Positions 6,250 through 15,190 are shown, numbered from the stretch's first letter. The stretch: DNA of 18,989 bases from Burkholderiales bacterium (GCA_947447845.1 CANFNO010000007.1:1-18989); one strand, 5' to 3'. The notes: generated from the letters alone by a model not told the origin. Numbers and translations are program-made.

Positions 6250-7701
6250 TTAGTTCCCGACCCCGTGCCGGTCCATCATCCTGTAAGCGGTCCGCTCGGA
6301 TACGCCCATAGCCCTGGCAACCTTGCTTCGGTTGCCGTTGTAGCGCTTCAGTAGGATGAGCAGATAGTCTCGCTCGATTGCCTCCAGCGTTGGCTCTCCT
6401 TGAAATACCAGCGCTTGCGCCGGGTCGTCCGCCGCCTCTGCTCCGGCTCGCAGGTCTGGTGGTTCGCCCATTGGTAAGTGGGTGGACTCGCTGGCAAAGG
6501 AGCGAAAAGCCATGGCAGTCGACAAGCCGTTCGCCAGGGGAGTCAAGTGAGACACATCAATGGTGTCGCCAGGCCCCACCAGAATAATGGCGCGCTCAAT
6601 TACATTGCGCAGTTCCCGTACGTTGCCTGGCCAAGCATAGGCACACAGACGCTCGCTTGCTGCGGAACTGATGGTGAGCGACGGCAGGCCCTGGGAGATG
6701 CGTCTGCGGTGTATGAAGTTCTGGGCCAACAACAGAATGTCTGAAATCCGTTCGCGTAAGGGCGGCACGTCGATCACAAAAGTTGAAAGGCGGTAAAACA
6801 AGTCCTCGCGAAATAGACCTTTGCTGACCTGTGCTGCTAGATTGCGATTGGTGGCAGCAACAATGCGCACATCACCACGCAAATCAACCGTGGCACCGAC
6901 TCGCCTAAAGCGTCCGGTCTCCAGCACCCGCAGGAGCTTGGCCTGAATAACCGGACCGATCTCTCCGAGTTCATCCAGAAACAAGGTGCCCCGTGCAGCC
7001 GCCTCTATCAGTCCTGGCTTGCGCCGGTCGGCACCGGTAAAGGCGCCACGCTCATGCCCGAACAACTCTGACTCAAACAGGCTTTCCTGCAGCGTGCAGC
7101 AGTCTATGGGCACCAGATTTTCGTGCTGTCGCGGGCTGTTGGCATGCACGGCCTGCGCCACCAATTCCTTGCCAGTGCCGCTTTCGCCTTGAATCAACAC
7201 GGTGACATCACTTTGCCCGACGACCCGAATGGTTTGCTTGAGACGCAGCATGGCTTGGCTTGCGCCAATTAGTGATTCCTGGCTGCGGCCAGTGGCCTCA
7301 GATGAGCGCAATGCCTTTTGCGTGTGCAATTGGTTTCTTTCAAAGGCGCGCAGTAACACCAATTCCAATTCATCCAAATTTACCGGCTTGATCAGGTAGT
7401 CGGCAGCACCCAGGCGCATGGCCTCCACCGCCTGTAGCACCGATCCATAGGCCGTCAACATCACGACGGGACGCGATTGCGCAATTTCCGTTAGAGGGCC
7501 GAAACCCTCAGCATCCGGCAGCTTCATATCCAGCAAGACCAAGTTAGGTGCAAAGCTGGCGATGCGCGCGCGTGCCTCGGCCCAAGAGGCGGCACTGCTG
7601 ATTTCGTAACCTGCCTTACGCAATTCCTTAACCAGCAGGCCGTTGAGTACTGGATCGTCTTCGACTACCAGAATGGAGTTTTGGGGTTTTGCAGTGTTCA
7701 T
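6250..7701 (-). CDS. NtrC-family sigma-54-dependent response regulator
   Basis: 483 residues in the standard three-domain order. A receiver domain (about 8-120) has the acidic pair ED, phospho-acceptor Asp58 in LVLLDMKLPD, and the later Lys in LIKP. An AAA+ domain (about 143-375) has Walker A GESGTGKE (172-179), the sigma-54 contact loop GAFTGA (219-224) and Walker B GTLFLDE. A Fis-type helix-turn-helix is at the C terminus (KVARAMGVSERTAYRMMDRHG). It activates RNA polymerase with sigma-54 on phosphorylation. The cognate kinase is encoded 10 bases upstream. The two promoters in this window with matching enhancer palindromes are its obvious targets, which would make operon A autoregulated. No strong Shine-Dalgarno sequence precedes the ATG. 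Confidence 0.96.
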   Translation of the reverse strand: MNTAKPQNSILVVEDDPVLNGLLVKELRKAGYEISSAASWAEARARIASFAPNLVLLDMKLPDAEGFGPLTEIAQSRPVVMLTAYGSVLQAVEAMRLGAADYLIKPVNLDELELVLLRAFERNQLHTQKALRSSEATGRSQESLIGASQAMLRLKQTIRVVGQSDVTVLIQGESGTGKELVAQAVHANSPRQHENLVPIDCCTLQESLFESELFGHERGAFTGADRRKPGLIEAAARGTLFLDELGEIGPVIQAKLLRVLETGRFRRVGATVDLRGDVRIVAATNRNLAAQVSKGLFREDLFYRLSTFVIDVPPLRERISDILLLAQNFIHRRRISQGLPSLTISSAASERLCAYAWPGNVRELRNVIERAIILVGPGDTIDVSHLTPLANGLSTAMAFRSFASESTHLPMGEPPDLRAGAEAADDPAQALVFQGEPTLEAIERDYLLILLKRYNGNRSKVARAMGVSERTAYRMMDRHGVGN

Positions 7702-7711
7702 GATGTCAGGC

Positions 7712-8866
7712 TCAGTCGGTCGCCATAGCCATCGGTGCCACGCACAACAGCAGATGGAACGCGCTGCCCTGATGCAGTTCGCTGTCTACCGTGATTTTTC
7801 CGCCAAAGCGCTCCATCACGCCCTTGCAAATAGCCAGACCCAAGCCGGTGCCACGCACGCCGTCCACGCGGCGGCTGAAGAATGGCAGAAAAATGCGAGC
7901 CTGGTCTTCAAGGGCAATGCCAACGCCGGTGTCCGCAAAGTCCATCTGATAATAGAGCCCGTTTCCAGTCAACTGACCCGTCACGGTAACTTGTCCGCCA
8001 CCCGCCATGGCGTGCAGAGCGTTGTGTATCACATTGATGAAAACTTGGCGGAGTTCAGCCTCGTCTGCCATCACGGACAGTTCTGGCATCAGCAGGTTCT
8101 TCACAATTTGTATGTTGCGTGTTTCACATTCGTGGCGCAACAGGCTCAGTACATCGTCCAGAGCCGAAGCAAAGTGCACCGGCGTCAGCGTCTCCTGTGG
8201 CGGCGCGCTCATTTGCAACAGGCGATGGGTAATGAGTACGCAACGGTCGATTTCGTGGTCCACCAGTTGCAGGTATTCCATCAATTCCTCACGGCCCATG
8301 TTCTGCTCTTTCAGGCCACGCAAACTGGCCTGAAGGGCCAGTCGTATGGATGCCAGCGGGTTGTGTACCTCGTGCGCAATTCCGTTGGCCAAGAGTCCGA
8401 TAGTTGAAAGCCTCTGCTCCTGCGAGAAGCGGATGCTGCGCTCCAGGGGAATCAGCACCTCCACTATCTGCAATTCGCCATCGACGACCAGTGGCGCTGC
8501 CTCTATCTGAACCGGCAATTCCGTACCCTGGCTGTGGCGCAGCGTCATGACGCTGCGCATGCTGCGGGCATTCGCCCGTATCTCCACCACCGGACAGGCA
8601 ATCAAGGTAGGGGCGCAAGGTTGATCACGTCCGCAGCCAACTGCGTAGCAGGTGTTCCCCACAACCTCCGACATTGGGCGGCCGACCAAACGCCCGTATT
8701 CGGCGTTGGCTGATCGGATCCTAAAGTCCTGGCCTATGACCAGCACAGGGTCCGGCATAGCATCAATCAGATTTTGAAAATTGACTTGTGCAGAACGCGG
8801 CGTCAGCGCCGCAAATTTGGCGTTCAGCCACTCGATGGCAGGGTCCAGCAATGGGACACGCTTCAC
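7712..8866 (-). CDS. Soluble PAS-domain sensor histidine kinase with Cys-rich sensor loop
   Basis: About 384 residues without membrane segments, so a cytoplasmic sensor. A PAS domain (about 29-140) is followed by a dimerisation/phospho-acceptor region with His165 in IAHEVHNPLAS, and an HATPase domain with N box NVIHNALHAM, G1 DTGVGI and G2 GTGLGL. The PAS domain carries four cysteines (73, 78, 84, 91) in CYAVGCGRDQPC....CPV, which could hold a metal or Fe-S centre or form redox-active thiols. It should phosphorylate the adjacent regulator. I chose the GTG at 8866-8864: it overlaps the ferredoxin stop (GTGA) and has GGGGA six bases ahead. ATGs at 8872 and 8890 are in frame but lack a well-placed ribosome site. 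Confidence 0.93.
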   Translation of the reverse strand: MKRVPLLDPAIEWLNAKFAALTPRSAQVNFQNLIDAMPDPVLVIGQDFRIRSANAEYGRLVGRPMSEVVGNTCYAVGCGRDQPCAPTLIACPVVEIRANARSMRSVMTLRHSQGTELPVQIEAAPLVVDGELQIVEVLIPLERSIRFSQEQRLSTIGLLANGIAHEVHNPLASIRLALQASLRGLKEQNMGREELMEYLQLVDHEIDRCVLITHRLLQMSAPPQETLTPVHFASALDDVLSLLRHECETRNIQIVKNLLMPELSVMADEAELRQVFINVIHNALHAMAGGGQVTVTGQLTGNGLYYQMDFADTGVGIALEDQARIFLPFFSRRVDGVRGTGLGLAICKGVMERFGGKITVDSELHQGSAFHLLLCVAPMAMATD

Positions 8867-10092
8867 GTGCATTCCCCGTTTTGTACCCATCGGTCATGCT
8901 TTTTCGGGCGACCCTGCTTACAGGCCGGGCACATCATCGTTTCATCGGATGTTGTGACGGCGCCTGCAATAGGGGCAGTCGACGGACTCCGGCGCAGGTG
9001 GTGAAACCCCACACCGCATTGCGTACATTGTGAAAGGTCAAGACCAATGTGTGACTTGGTCTGTTGGTCCGATCCCGGTGCAGCTATGTGGCGCAGCGCC
9101 CCATGGTCACAGGCATCAACGCAAACGCCACAGCCGGTGCAGTGTTGCATGTCCAAAGCGAAACGACCCGCAGAATCACGCAGCCCAATTGGCTTGCGCT
9201 GCGTTTTCCCGTGGCTTGTCAACGGCTGCGCTTCAGAGACAAATTGCAGTGCGCCGCTGTCGCACAACTGGACACATGCCATGCACCAGGTGCAGCGTTC
9301 CCGGTCCAACACCACAGCCCATAGCGCCCTACCCGCACCTTGGTCACGCAACAGTTGCAACAGAGGCGCCCGCGCGCTGGTCATGGCTTGGAGCGGGGTA
9401 CTTGAATCTGCGCGCCGCGACGGACTCAGCATGGCGCGAAACAGTCCTCGGCGCCCGGCGTCCGGCTCAGGTTGTGGGGTCACCGCATGCAGCCAGTCCT
9501 GAAACGTAATTCTCTGCAACTGCGGCACCGGGCGACCTACCGCATGCAATCCTGTTGCCACGACTGCAAACCGGTCCTGCCATGATGGGCCGCGTCCTCG
9601 CAGGCAATGCTCGCAGTCACCGCTGGCATAGCGCACGCGACTGCCAGCGTGTGACCCGGCCCACTTCAGCACCCAATGCGGGGTTAGTGCCTGCAGACAG
9701 GGTGTAACGCCGGCGCGAGCCGGCAGTTTTGAATCGTCCATCGGGACGAATCTAGCAGTGACTGGCAATTGGCGACGCGGCGTTTGTCCGGCATTGTCAC
9801 TTTGGCAGGAATATGGCGTCTTCATGGAGTCTGCGCACTCGCAGGCAATAAGGACATCATTACCCGCTTGTGACTTCCGCTGCACCGGTACGACTTGCGG
9901 CAGGGCCAAGGCTTCACCGGGACAGACGGCTACGCACAGACCGCAACTATCACATACCTCGCTGTCAAACGTGAGTCCGTCATGGTTGAGCTTCCAGGCG
10001 GATTTTGGACAGGCGCGCGCACAGGCATCGCAACTAGCCCCTGTCACAGCCTGGTGAACACAGCGTTCAGCAAAAATGATGAGCTCGTTCAT
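8863..10092 (-). CDS. Multi-cluster ferredoxin-like protein with C-terminal Cys pairs
   Basis: 409 residues, no signal peptide or membrane helix, so probably cytoplasmic. The N terminus has two ferredoxin groups (Cys21, 24, 28 with Cys11 nearby; then CDSCGLCVAVCP at 47-58). A central region of about 150 residues has scattered cysteines (CEC, CQS, PCLQ, CEHC) and no family I recognise. Two further groups follow, CTWCMACVQLCD and CTGCGVCVDACD. The C terminus ends with a CxxC pair, a His-His stretch and a CPAC pair, which looks like a zinc ribbon or rubredoxin-like knuckle. Being cytoplasmic and next to torD, it may help mature the molybdoenzyme or feed a redox signal to the kinase, which it overlaps by four bases. 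Neither idea is demonstrated. Confidence 0.85.
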   Translation of the reverse strand: MNELIIFAERCVHQAVTGASCDACARACPKSAWKLNHDGLTFDSEVCDSCGLCVAVCPGEALALPQVVPVQRKSQAGNDVLIACECADSMKTPYSCQSDNAGQTPRRQLPVTARFVPMDDSKLPARAGVTPCLQALTPHWVLKWAGSHAGSRVRYASGDCEHCLRGRGPSWQDRFAVVATGLHAVGRPVPQLQRITFQDWLHAVTPQPEPDAGRRGLFRAMLSPSRRADSSTPLQAMTSARAPLLQLLRDQGAGRALWAVVLDRERCTWCMACVQLCDSGALQFVSEAQPLTSHGKTQRKPIGLRDSAGRFALDMQHCTGCGVCVDACDHGALRHIAAPGSDQQTKSHIGLDLSQCTQCGVGFHHLRRSPSTAPIAGAVTTSDETMMCPACKQGRPKKHDRWVQNGECT

Positions 10093-10138
10093 TGCGCAGG
10101 CGCTGTAATTGCGTGATCTGGGTTCGCGTCGGTGTGAT

Positions 10139-10858
10139 CTACCCGCACTGACTAACCGCTGCAGCTGGCACCACGGGTGGTATTACCGCAACTTTGGGCA
10201 GGCGGGATAGACACTCTTTGCAACTGGCCTGGGTGAGAACCGCAAGAGCCGCATAAAAAGGGGTGGCAGCGCGCATGGCTACGCGTTCAGCGAAATCTGG
10301 CAGCCAAGTCATCAAGTGCACTTTCATGAACAAAGCGGCCTCGCGTCGCTCTCCCCTTTGCAGCAATAGCGCTACAAAGTTCAATTGGTGGCACAGGTGG
10401 TCATCGGACATTTGGCGCCAGTCCGAGACATGTATGCCATGGCGCCGATAGAAGTCACGCACAGCGAAGGTGGGACCCTGCAGCATCAAATGGTCTTCGT
10501 CGCGCCAAATCGACTCAAAGGGCGAGGCTCGCATTCCGTAGGTCAGGTAGATGTCGGCAAAATCTGCCGCCAGTTCATCGGCACGATCGCTTGCAGACGC
10601 CCCGTTAGTGCCAACCATGTCGGCCAGCGCCTCCACCATTGCCAGGGATTCGGCTTGATCGGGCGAAACAAGGCTTAGCGTGGCCGGAAATCCGCTTTCA
10701 AACATTGACCGTAAGACCTCCGGGGAACGCTCCACGTGGTGCAGCCATGCCAGGGCACGCAGGTCTTCCGCGGCCAGCAGTTCCCAGCTGCCGGGTGCCC
10801 CGGCCTCGGGTTCGGCCGGCGTCAGGGGTTCACCTTGCGGGGACAATGCGGCTTTCAT
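10139..10858 (-). CDS. TorD/DmsD-family molybdoenzyme maturation chaperone
   Basis: 239 residues, mostly helical, with features of the TorD family: LLAAEDLRALAWLHHV near the N terminus, a DELAADFADIYLTYG segment, and DDHLCHQLNFVALLL, which corresponds to the family's E/D-xDHL..x(L/Q) core. Such chaperones bind the Tat signal of DmsA/TorA-type enzymes and hold export until the molybdopterin cofactor is inserted. Its start overlaps the stop of the DmsB-like gene (ATGA), so the subunits and their chaperone would be made together. The C terminus carries a CKEC pair and a final Cys, not usual in the family. It is cytoplasmic. Confidence 0.9.
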   Translation of the reverse strand: MKAALSPQGEPLTPAEPEAGAPGSWELLAAEDLRALAWLHHVERSPEVLRSMFESGFPATLSLVSPDQAESLAMVEALADMVGTNGASASDRADELAADFADIYLTYGMRASPFESIWRDEDHLMLQGPTFAVRDFYRRHGIHVSDWRQMSDDHLCHQLNFVALLLQRGERREAALFMKVHLMTWLPDFAERVAMRAATPFYAALAVLTQASCKECLSRLPKVAVIPPVVPAAAVSQCG

Positions 10859-11547
10859 GCGTCCACCCTGCCCTTGGGATGGGCAATAAAGACAATGGAT
10901 GGACGGGTAAGTTCAGGGTTGGCCATGTGCTTGACCTGGCCCACAGGCTTATCCGTCTTGACCATGGCTTTGGTTATAAAGGTACCAGCGCGCAATTGGT
11001 CTATGGGGCCCACATCCAATACCCGCATCATGCAGGCGGATACGCAATAGGGCTTGCGCCCCACCTCCAGCTCGTCGATGCACAAATTGCACTTTTTGAC
11101 CACATTTTCGATCGGGTCGTACTGTGGCGCGCCATAGGGGCAGGCAGCTTCGCAACGCCTGCAGCCTATGCACAGGGAAGAGTCAATGTCGACCACACCG
11201 TTGTCGGCACGCTTCCAGATGGCGCCAGTCGGGCAAGTTGGCAGGCAGGCAGGCTCGGCACAATGGTTGCAGGACATGTTTACTTTGTAGGCAAACACAT
11301 CGGGGTAGTGGCCACCCTCAATCTGCATTACGCGGCGAAGGCGCGGGCCAGGCGGCAGCCCGTTCTTGTCCTTGCAGGCAATTTCGCAGGCCCGGCAACC
11401 CAGGCAATCAACGTTGTTGTGGATGAAGCCCAACTGCTGGGTTGGCACTACCGGTTCATAGGTGGTGGCATCGCGTTTGGCCTGTGCACCTTTGACGCGG
11501 GACTTTTCGGCGTTGCCCAGTTTCCGAATGACTTGCTTTTCTGCCAT
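10855..11547 (-). CDS. DmsB-like Fe-S electron-transfer subunit
   Basis: 230 residues with four ferredoxin cysteine groups in DmsB order: CLGCRACEIAC (48-58), CNHCAEPACLPTC (93-105), CIGCRRCEAACPYGAPQY (126-143) and CNLC...CVSAC (153-172), then VLDVGPIDQLR, nearly as in E. coli DmsB. It has no signal peptide, as expected for a subunit exported together with its Tat-bearing catalytic partner encoded just upstream. It should relay electrons between the molybdenum subunit and an external partner. Compared with E. coli DmsB (about 205 residues) it has roughly 30 extra N-terminal basic residues and a longer tail. DmsC, its usual anchor, is absent, so a cytochrome or the NrfD module may take that place (inference). 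Confidence 0.95.
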   Translation of the reverse strand: MAEKQVIRKLGNAEKSRVKGAQAKRDATTYEPVVPTQQLGFIHNNVDCLGCRACEIACKDKNGLPPGPRLRRVMQIEGGHYPDVFAYKVNMSCNHCAEPACLPTCPTGAIWKRADNGVVDIDSSLCIGCRRCEAACPYGAPQYDPIENVVKKCNLCIDELEVGRKPYCVSACMMRVLDVGPIDQLRAGTFITKAMVKTDKPVGQVKHMANPELTRPSIVFIAHPKGRVDA

Positions 11548-11582
11548 GACTGCTTTCTTGTTCGTTTGAGTACAAAGTCGGG

Positions 11583-14192
11583 CTACATGTCACGCCTGAA
11601 GACATGCGAGCGGGCTACTGCCAGCTGGTCCCATCCGGGGCGGTGCAATAGGTCAGTTTTGCGAATCTGCACCAGGGCATTGTTGTAGGCGAATGCGCCA
11701 GCGGGACTTGGGTTATCCAGTGTTAGGAAGTCCGGATTTCCGCCTCGGTCAACTCCGTTTTCATCGCGGTCCATCCACGCGCCTTCAAACAGCACGGCCA
11801 CGCCAGGCATCAGGCGTTCCGTTACGTAGGTGGGAACCACGCATTTGCCGCGCTCGTTCCAGACTTCCACCACATCGCCTGTTTTTAGCCCCATGCGCGC
11901 CGCATCGGAGGCATTCAACGTGACTTCCTGCTGGTAGGTTTCCCTTAGCCAAGGAATGTTGTTGAAAATCGAATGGGTGCGATGGCGTGGATGAGGGCTA
12001 ATGAGATGAAGCGGATATTCCTTGGCCTTGGGGTGGTTGAGGGACTCGAACGGCTCTATCCACTTCGGTAAATAGGGAATCTCATAGCCGTACTGTGTCT
12101 TGGTCCAATCCTTGATTTCGGCCAGCTGTGTGGACATGATTTCAATCTTGCCCGATGGCGTTTCGAACGGCACGCCCTTTTCGATCTGCTCGCGAAAGGC
12201 CACGTGTGGCTCGTCTAGGATGAATTTGTAGACACCGTGTTTCTTGAACGCCTCCCAGGTCATGGTGACCTTTTGGTTTGGTTGGACGCTGCCCTTCCAC
12301 CAAGCCTGCAAATAGGCTTCATCGACGGCATCGGGATTATCAAAATAGTTTCGGTCAGCACGCGGGTTGTAGCGTTTGCCAAAGTTTTTGAGTCCAGGCT
12401 CCAGCACTTCCAATCGGTAGGCCAACTCAGTCAAGATCTGAAAGTCGGTGCGTGATTCGCCCAGTGGCTCAATCACCTTGGGCCTATGGATGTAGTAATG
12501 GCCTTTGTACCAGGGCAGTGCAACATCGTGACGCTCGAAATGTGTTGATACCGGAAGCAGCACATCGGCCCAGATTCCCGACGGCGTAATGGTGGAGTCC
12601 AGGCAGACAACCAACTCCAGCTTTTCGATCGCCAGAATCTCTTTGTTAATGTTGGTGAGCTGGTTGAACCAGTCCGAGCCTTGCCAGAAAATTCCCTTGA
12701 TATTGGGGATCTTTCCGTCCAGCGCATCTTCCCTGGGCCACAAACCGATCTCTTCCCGTTTAAGGTTGGGATAGTTCAGCACGCAGTGCGCCCATCGGTC
12801 GGACTTGATTGACGCCCACCACAGGTTTGCGTTTTCATCATAGGGATAGGCAACACCTTCCGCATGCCAGGCCTTTCCTACGCCTTCGGCGCAACCACCC
12901 AGGATGCCGATATTGCCGGTCATCGCCTGCAGCGCTGCGGCCATGCGGTTGTATTGCTCTCCGAAAGATGCGCGGCCAGGTGCCCAACTGGCCTTAAGCG
13001 CAGCCGGTTTGGTGCCGGCGTATAGCTCAGCCAGCTTGCGTATGTCGGCGGCACTGACACCACAGATGGCTGCGGCCCACTCTGCAGTCTTCGGCGTTTC
13101 GTCGTACTTGCCGAATATGTAATCCTTGAAATTCTGCTTGTCGCCGTATTGTTTGGGCAGGGTGCCGGCATCCATACCCAGGCAGAACTTGTCGATAAAC
13201 TTCTGGTCCTGCAGTTTGTTGGTAAAGATGTGGTGCGCCATCCCGGCCATCATGGCGGCGTCGGTATTTGGCTTAATGGGAATCCACCAGGCGTCGTACA
13301 CAGCAGCCGAATCGGTGTACTGTGGATCGACCAACACGAACTTACAGCCGCGTTGTTTTGCCATACGCATGTAATAAAACGTATTGCCGCCATGAAAGGT
13401 ATAGGCCGGGTTCCAGCCCCACATGATGATCAGCTTGGAGTGCGCAAAGGTATCGTCTTCGTTGCCATCCATGATGGTGCCGAAGGTCATGCGCGAGGAA
13501 AATGTGGTCGCTTGGTATGACGGCACTGACCACGAATTGGTACGGCAGCCAAACATGCCCATGAAGCGACCGAGCAGCCCTTCAATTTGATCTGATTTAT
13601 GAAGCACTCCGTACGATGCACCCGCGTAGCTTTGGTCAAGCAATGCGGTAGGGCCGTATTTATGCTTGATTTCGACCATTTTTTGGGCAACCTGATCCAG
13701 TGCCTCGTCCCAGGACACGCGCTTGAATTTGCCCTCACCACGCTTGCCCACCCGCACCATGGGGTAGAGCAGGCGCTCGGGGGAATACAGTCGGGATCGG
13801 TAAGAACGTCCGCGTAGACAGGCGCGCAATTGCGGCTCTTCTTCGGTGTCCTTGCCGTAGGCGCCACCCTGCTGGTAGCTGCCGTTATCGGTAGAAAGAC
13901 GCACGATCACATCACCCTTTTTATGGGCCACAAGCACATGGCGCGAGCCACAATTGTGCGCGCAGGAAGTGACCACGGTGGTCAACTGATCGTCCGTGTA
14001 GTAGGGCTCGTAGGCAAATGCCTGCGCTTCTTCAGGTGCAATGCTGACACCCGCAGCTACAAGCCCAGCGGCACCGGCGCCGGCACCCACAATCTTTAGA
14101 AAGTCTCGCCGCTGGTAACCTGCACCCGCTCGTTCCAGGGTGTTATTGATGCTGGGGAAGCGTGGCGCCCCGCTTGGCAAATCGTGGCTCAT
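11583..14192 (-). CDS. DmsA-like molybdopterin oxidoreductase, Tat-exported catalytic subunit
   Basis: 869 residues. The Tat motif QRRDFLK (Arg28-Arg29) and an Ala/Gly-rich stretch lead to cleavage near AQAFA. The sequence follows E. coli DmsA closely in places: RACLRGRSYRSRLYSPERLLYPM, RVGKRGEGKFKRVSWDEA and VDPQYTDSAAVYDAWWIPIKP. The Fe-S site reads Cys77-x3-Cys81-x3-His85...Cys125; DmsA has Cys at the third place. By alignment the molybdenum ligand would be Ser225 (VPSYQ), consistent with the serine class. It oxidises or reduces a small substrate in the periplasm; the family includes DMSO, other S-/N-oxide, and oxyanion enzymes, so the substrate is not assigned. The start is the ATG at 14192, overlapping the cytochrome stop (ATGA). 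The open frame continues to 14351, but that part precedes the Tat signal and lies in the cytochrome gene. Confidence 0.94.
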   Translation of the reverse strand: MSHDLPSGAPRFPSINNTLERAGAGYQRRDFLKIVGAGAGAAGLVAAGVSIAPEEAQAFAYEPYYTDDQLTTVVTSCAHNCGSRHVLVAHKKGDVIVRLSTDNGSYQQGGAYGKDTEEEPQLRACLRGRSYRSRLYSPERLLYPMVRVGKRGEGKFKRVSWDEALDQVAQKMVEIKHKYGPTALLDQSYAGASYGVLHKSDQIEGLLGRFMGMFGCRTNSWSVPSYQATTFSSRMTFGTIMDGNEDDTFAHSKLIIMWGWNPAYTFHGGNTFYYMRMAKQRGCKFVLVDPQYTDSAAVYDAWWIPIKPNTDAAMMAGMAHHIFTNKLQDQKFIDKFCLGMDAGTLPKQYGDKQNFKDYIFGKYDETPKTAEWAAAICGVSAADIRKLAELYAGTKPAALKASWAPGRASFGEQYNRMAAALQAMTGNIGILGGCAEGVGKAWHAEGVAYPYDENANLWWASIKSDRWAHCVLNYPNLKREEIGLWPREDALDGKIPNIKGIFWQGSDWFNQLTNINKEILAIEKLELVVCLDSTITPSGIWADVLLPVSTHFERHDVALPWYKGHYYIHRPKVIEPLGESRTDFQILTELAYRLEVLEPGLKNFGKRYNPRADRNYFDNPDAVDEAYLQAWWKGSVQPNQKVTMTWEAFKKHGVYKFILDEPHVAFREQIEKGVPFETPSGKIEIMSTQLAEIKDWTKTQYGYEIPYLPKWIEPFESLNHPKAKEYPLHLISPHPRHRTHSIFNNIPWLRETYQQEVTLNASDAARMGLKTGDVVEVWNERGKCVVPTYVTERLMPGVAVLFEGAWMDRDENGVDRGGNPDFLTLDNPSPAGAFAYNNALVQIRKTDLLHRPGWDQLAVARSHVFRRDM

Positions 14193-15079
14193 GGCGTGCT
14201 TCCTTTTTCGGTTTTCAATCCGGTCAAAAATCGTGCTTCCGACTCTGTGCTGCGGTTTTTGGCCCAGTCCGGAACTGCGGGCGGCATGGCGGTCCAGGCA
14301 TGGCGCGGGTAAGGGTAGTTCAGGCGGTACCAGGATCGCCCGCCGTGGCAACCGAAGCAGGCGTCGCCACTCTTGGCACCGGCCTGCTCGATCGCTTGTG
14401 CATTCAAATAATTAACCTGATGGCGGTTGGTGCGCACCGCCACATGGCAGAGCAGACAGTTGTTTTGAAACATGGTCTTGGACTGGTCCCAGGCTGTAGG
14501 CAAACCCATGACCATCCAGTTCATCTTGCCGTGACAGCGTAGGCAAATGGTTTCTGGGTTCACCATCTTGCGCAAAATGAGATCGGCGCTGCGGTTGTCT
14601 GCAGAAGTACTTGGCGCCTCGTCGCGCGGTTCGTTGCCTTCATGGCATGTGATACAGCGCAATTGCATCAACGACTTTGCCAGTGCGGTCACCATATGGC
14701 GGCGGTGAAACGTTTCTTGCGTACCCGAATAGGTTGAAGTCTGCTGGTACCAAGCAACGGCGTCAGCTGATGCGTTGCCAGCAATTGCGTGCTGACGCAC
14801 CGAAGGCTGCAGTACCTCCTGATGGCAGGCCAGGCATTGCGCATCTGTGGCGCCTTCAATGGCCGGCTTGAAATGAAGCGGGGCATAAACCGCACGCTGG
14901 TAATCCAATGGCTGTGAAGCCACCCTTTCAGGTGCTGACGCTGTGATTGCGGGCAATTGCGCGAGTGGGGACTCCGGCAACTTTCCACATGCTGCAACCC
15001 CAATAGTGCAGACCCAAAGCGCGAGCGACAAGACACGGTAGAGATACCGGGACGACAAGCCGCATTGAAATGAAAACAT
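14189..15079 (-). CDS. Pentaheme c-type cytochrome, probable lipoprotein
   Basis: 296 residues. The N terminus (LSLALWVCTIGVAAC) is a signal peptide ending in a lipobox VAAC, with lipidation expected at Cys31, so the protein is probably membrane-tethered in the periplasm. Five CxxCH heme motifs follow: CLACH (82), CITCH (142), CLRCH (179), CLLCH (208) and CFGCH (241). Several free histidines (for example HRRH at 125-128) could be distal ligands. It resembles NapC/NrfB-like small multiheme carriers in general character, but I could not assign a subfamily. Its stop overlaps the molybdoenzyme start, suggesting it is the direct electron partner of that enzyme. The ATG at 15079 was chosen over one at 15157 because it places the signal peptide at the N terminus. 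No strong ribosome site is visible. Confidence 0.88.
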   Translation of the reverse strand: MFSFQCGLSSRYLYRVLSLALWVCTIGVAACGKLPESPLAQLPAITASAPERVASQPLDYQRAVYAPLHFKPAIEGATDAQCLACHQEVLQPSVRQHAIAGNASADAVAWYQQTSTYSGTQETFHRRHMVTALAKSLMQLRCITCHEGNEPRDEAPSTSADNRSADLILRKMVNPETICLRCHGKMNWMVMGLPTAWDQSKTMFQNNCLLCHVAVRTNRHQVNYLNAQAIEQAGAKSGDACFGCHGGRSWYRLNYPYPRHAWTAMPPAVPDWAKNRSTESEARFLTGLKTEKGSTP

Positions 15080-15190
15080 AGTGCTGGTCCAACCTGGAAG
15101 ATCCAAGCCTGTTTGCGGTTTGATACATGAATGCCTGTTGCATCCAACTGGCGACAATCCCAGCTACCGTATTGGTGTAGCCGGGAAAGA

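Noticed and set aside
10639..11688. Plus-strand 349-residue open frame
   Set aside because: It lies opposite the TorD-like and DmsB-like genes, whose cysteine motifs and overlapping start/stop are convincing.
11583..14192. Assignment as tetrathionate, arsenate or phenylacetyl-CoA oxidoreductase
   Set aside because: Sequence blocks resemble DmsA most, the putative metal ligand is Ser rather than Cys, and no supporting pathway genes are present. The substrate is left open.
14193..14351. Longer N terminus for the molybdoenzyme
   Set aside because: The extra 53 residues lie ahead of the Tat signal and inside the pentaheme gene; the ATGA overlap start at 14192 fits better.
15080..15190. A separate sigma-54 promoter for the pentaheme cytochrome
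   Set aside because: No GG-N10-GC arrangement with a recognisable TGGCA element was found in this stretch.
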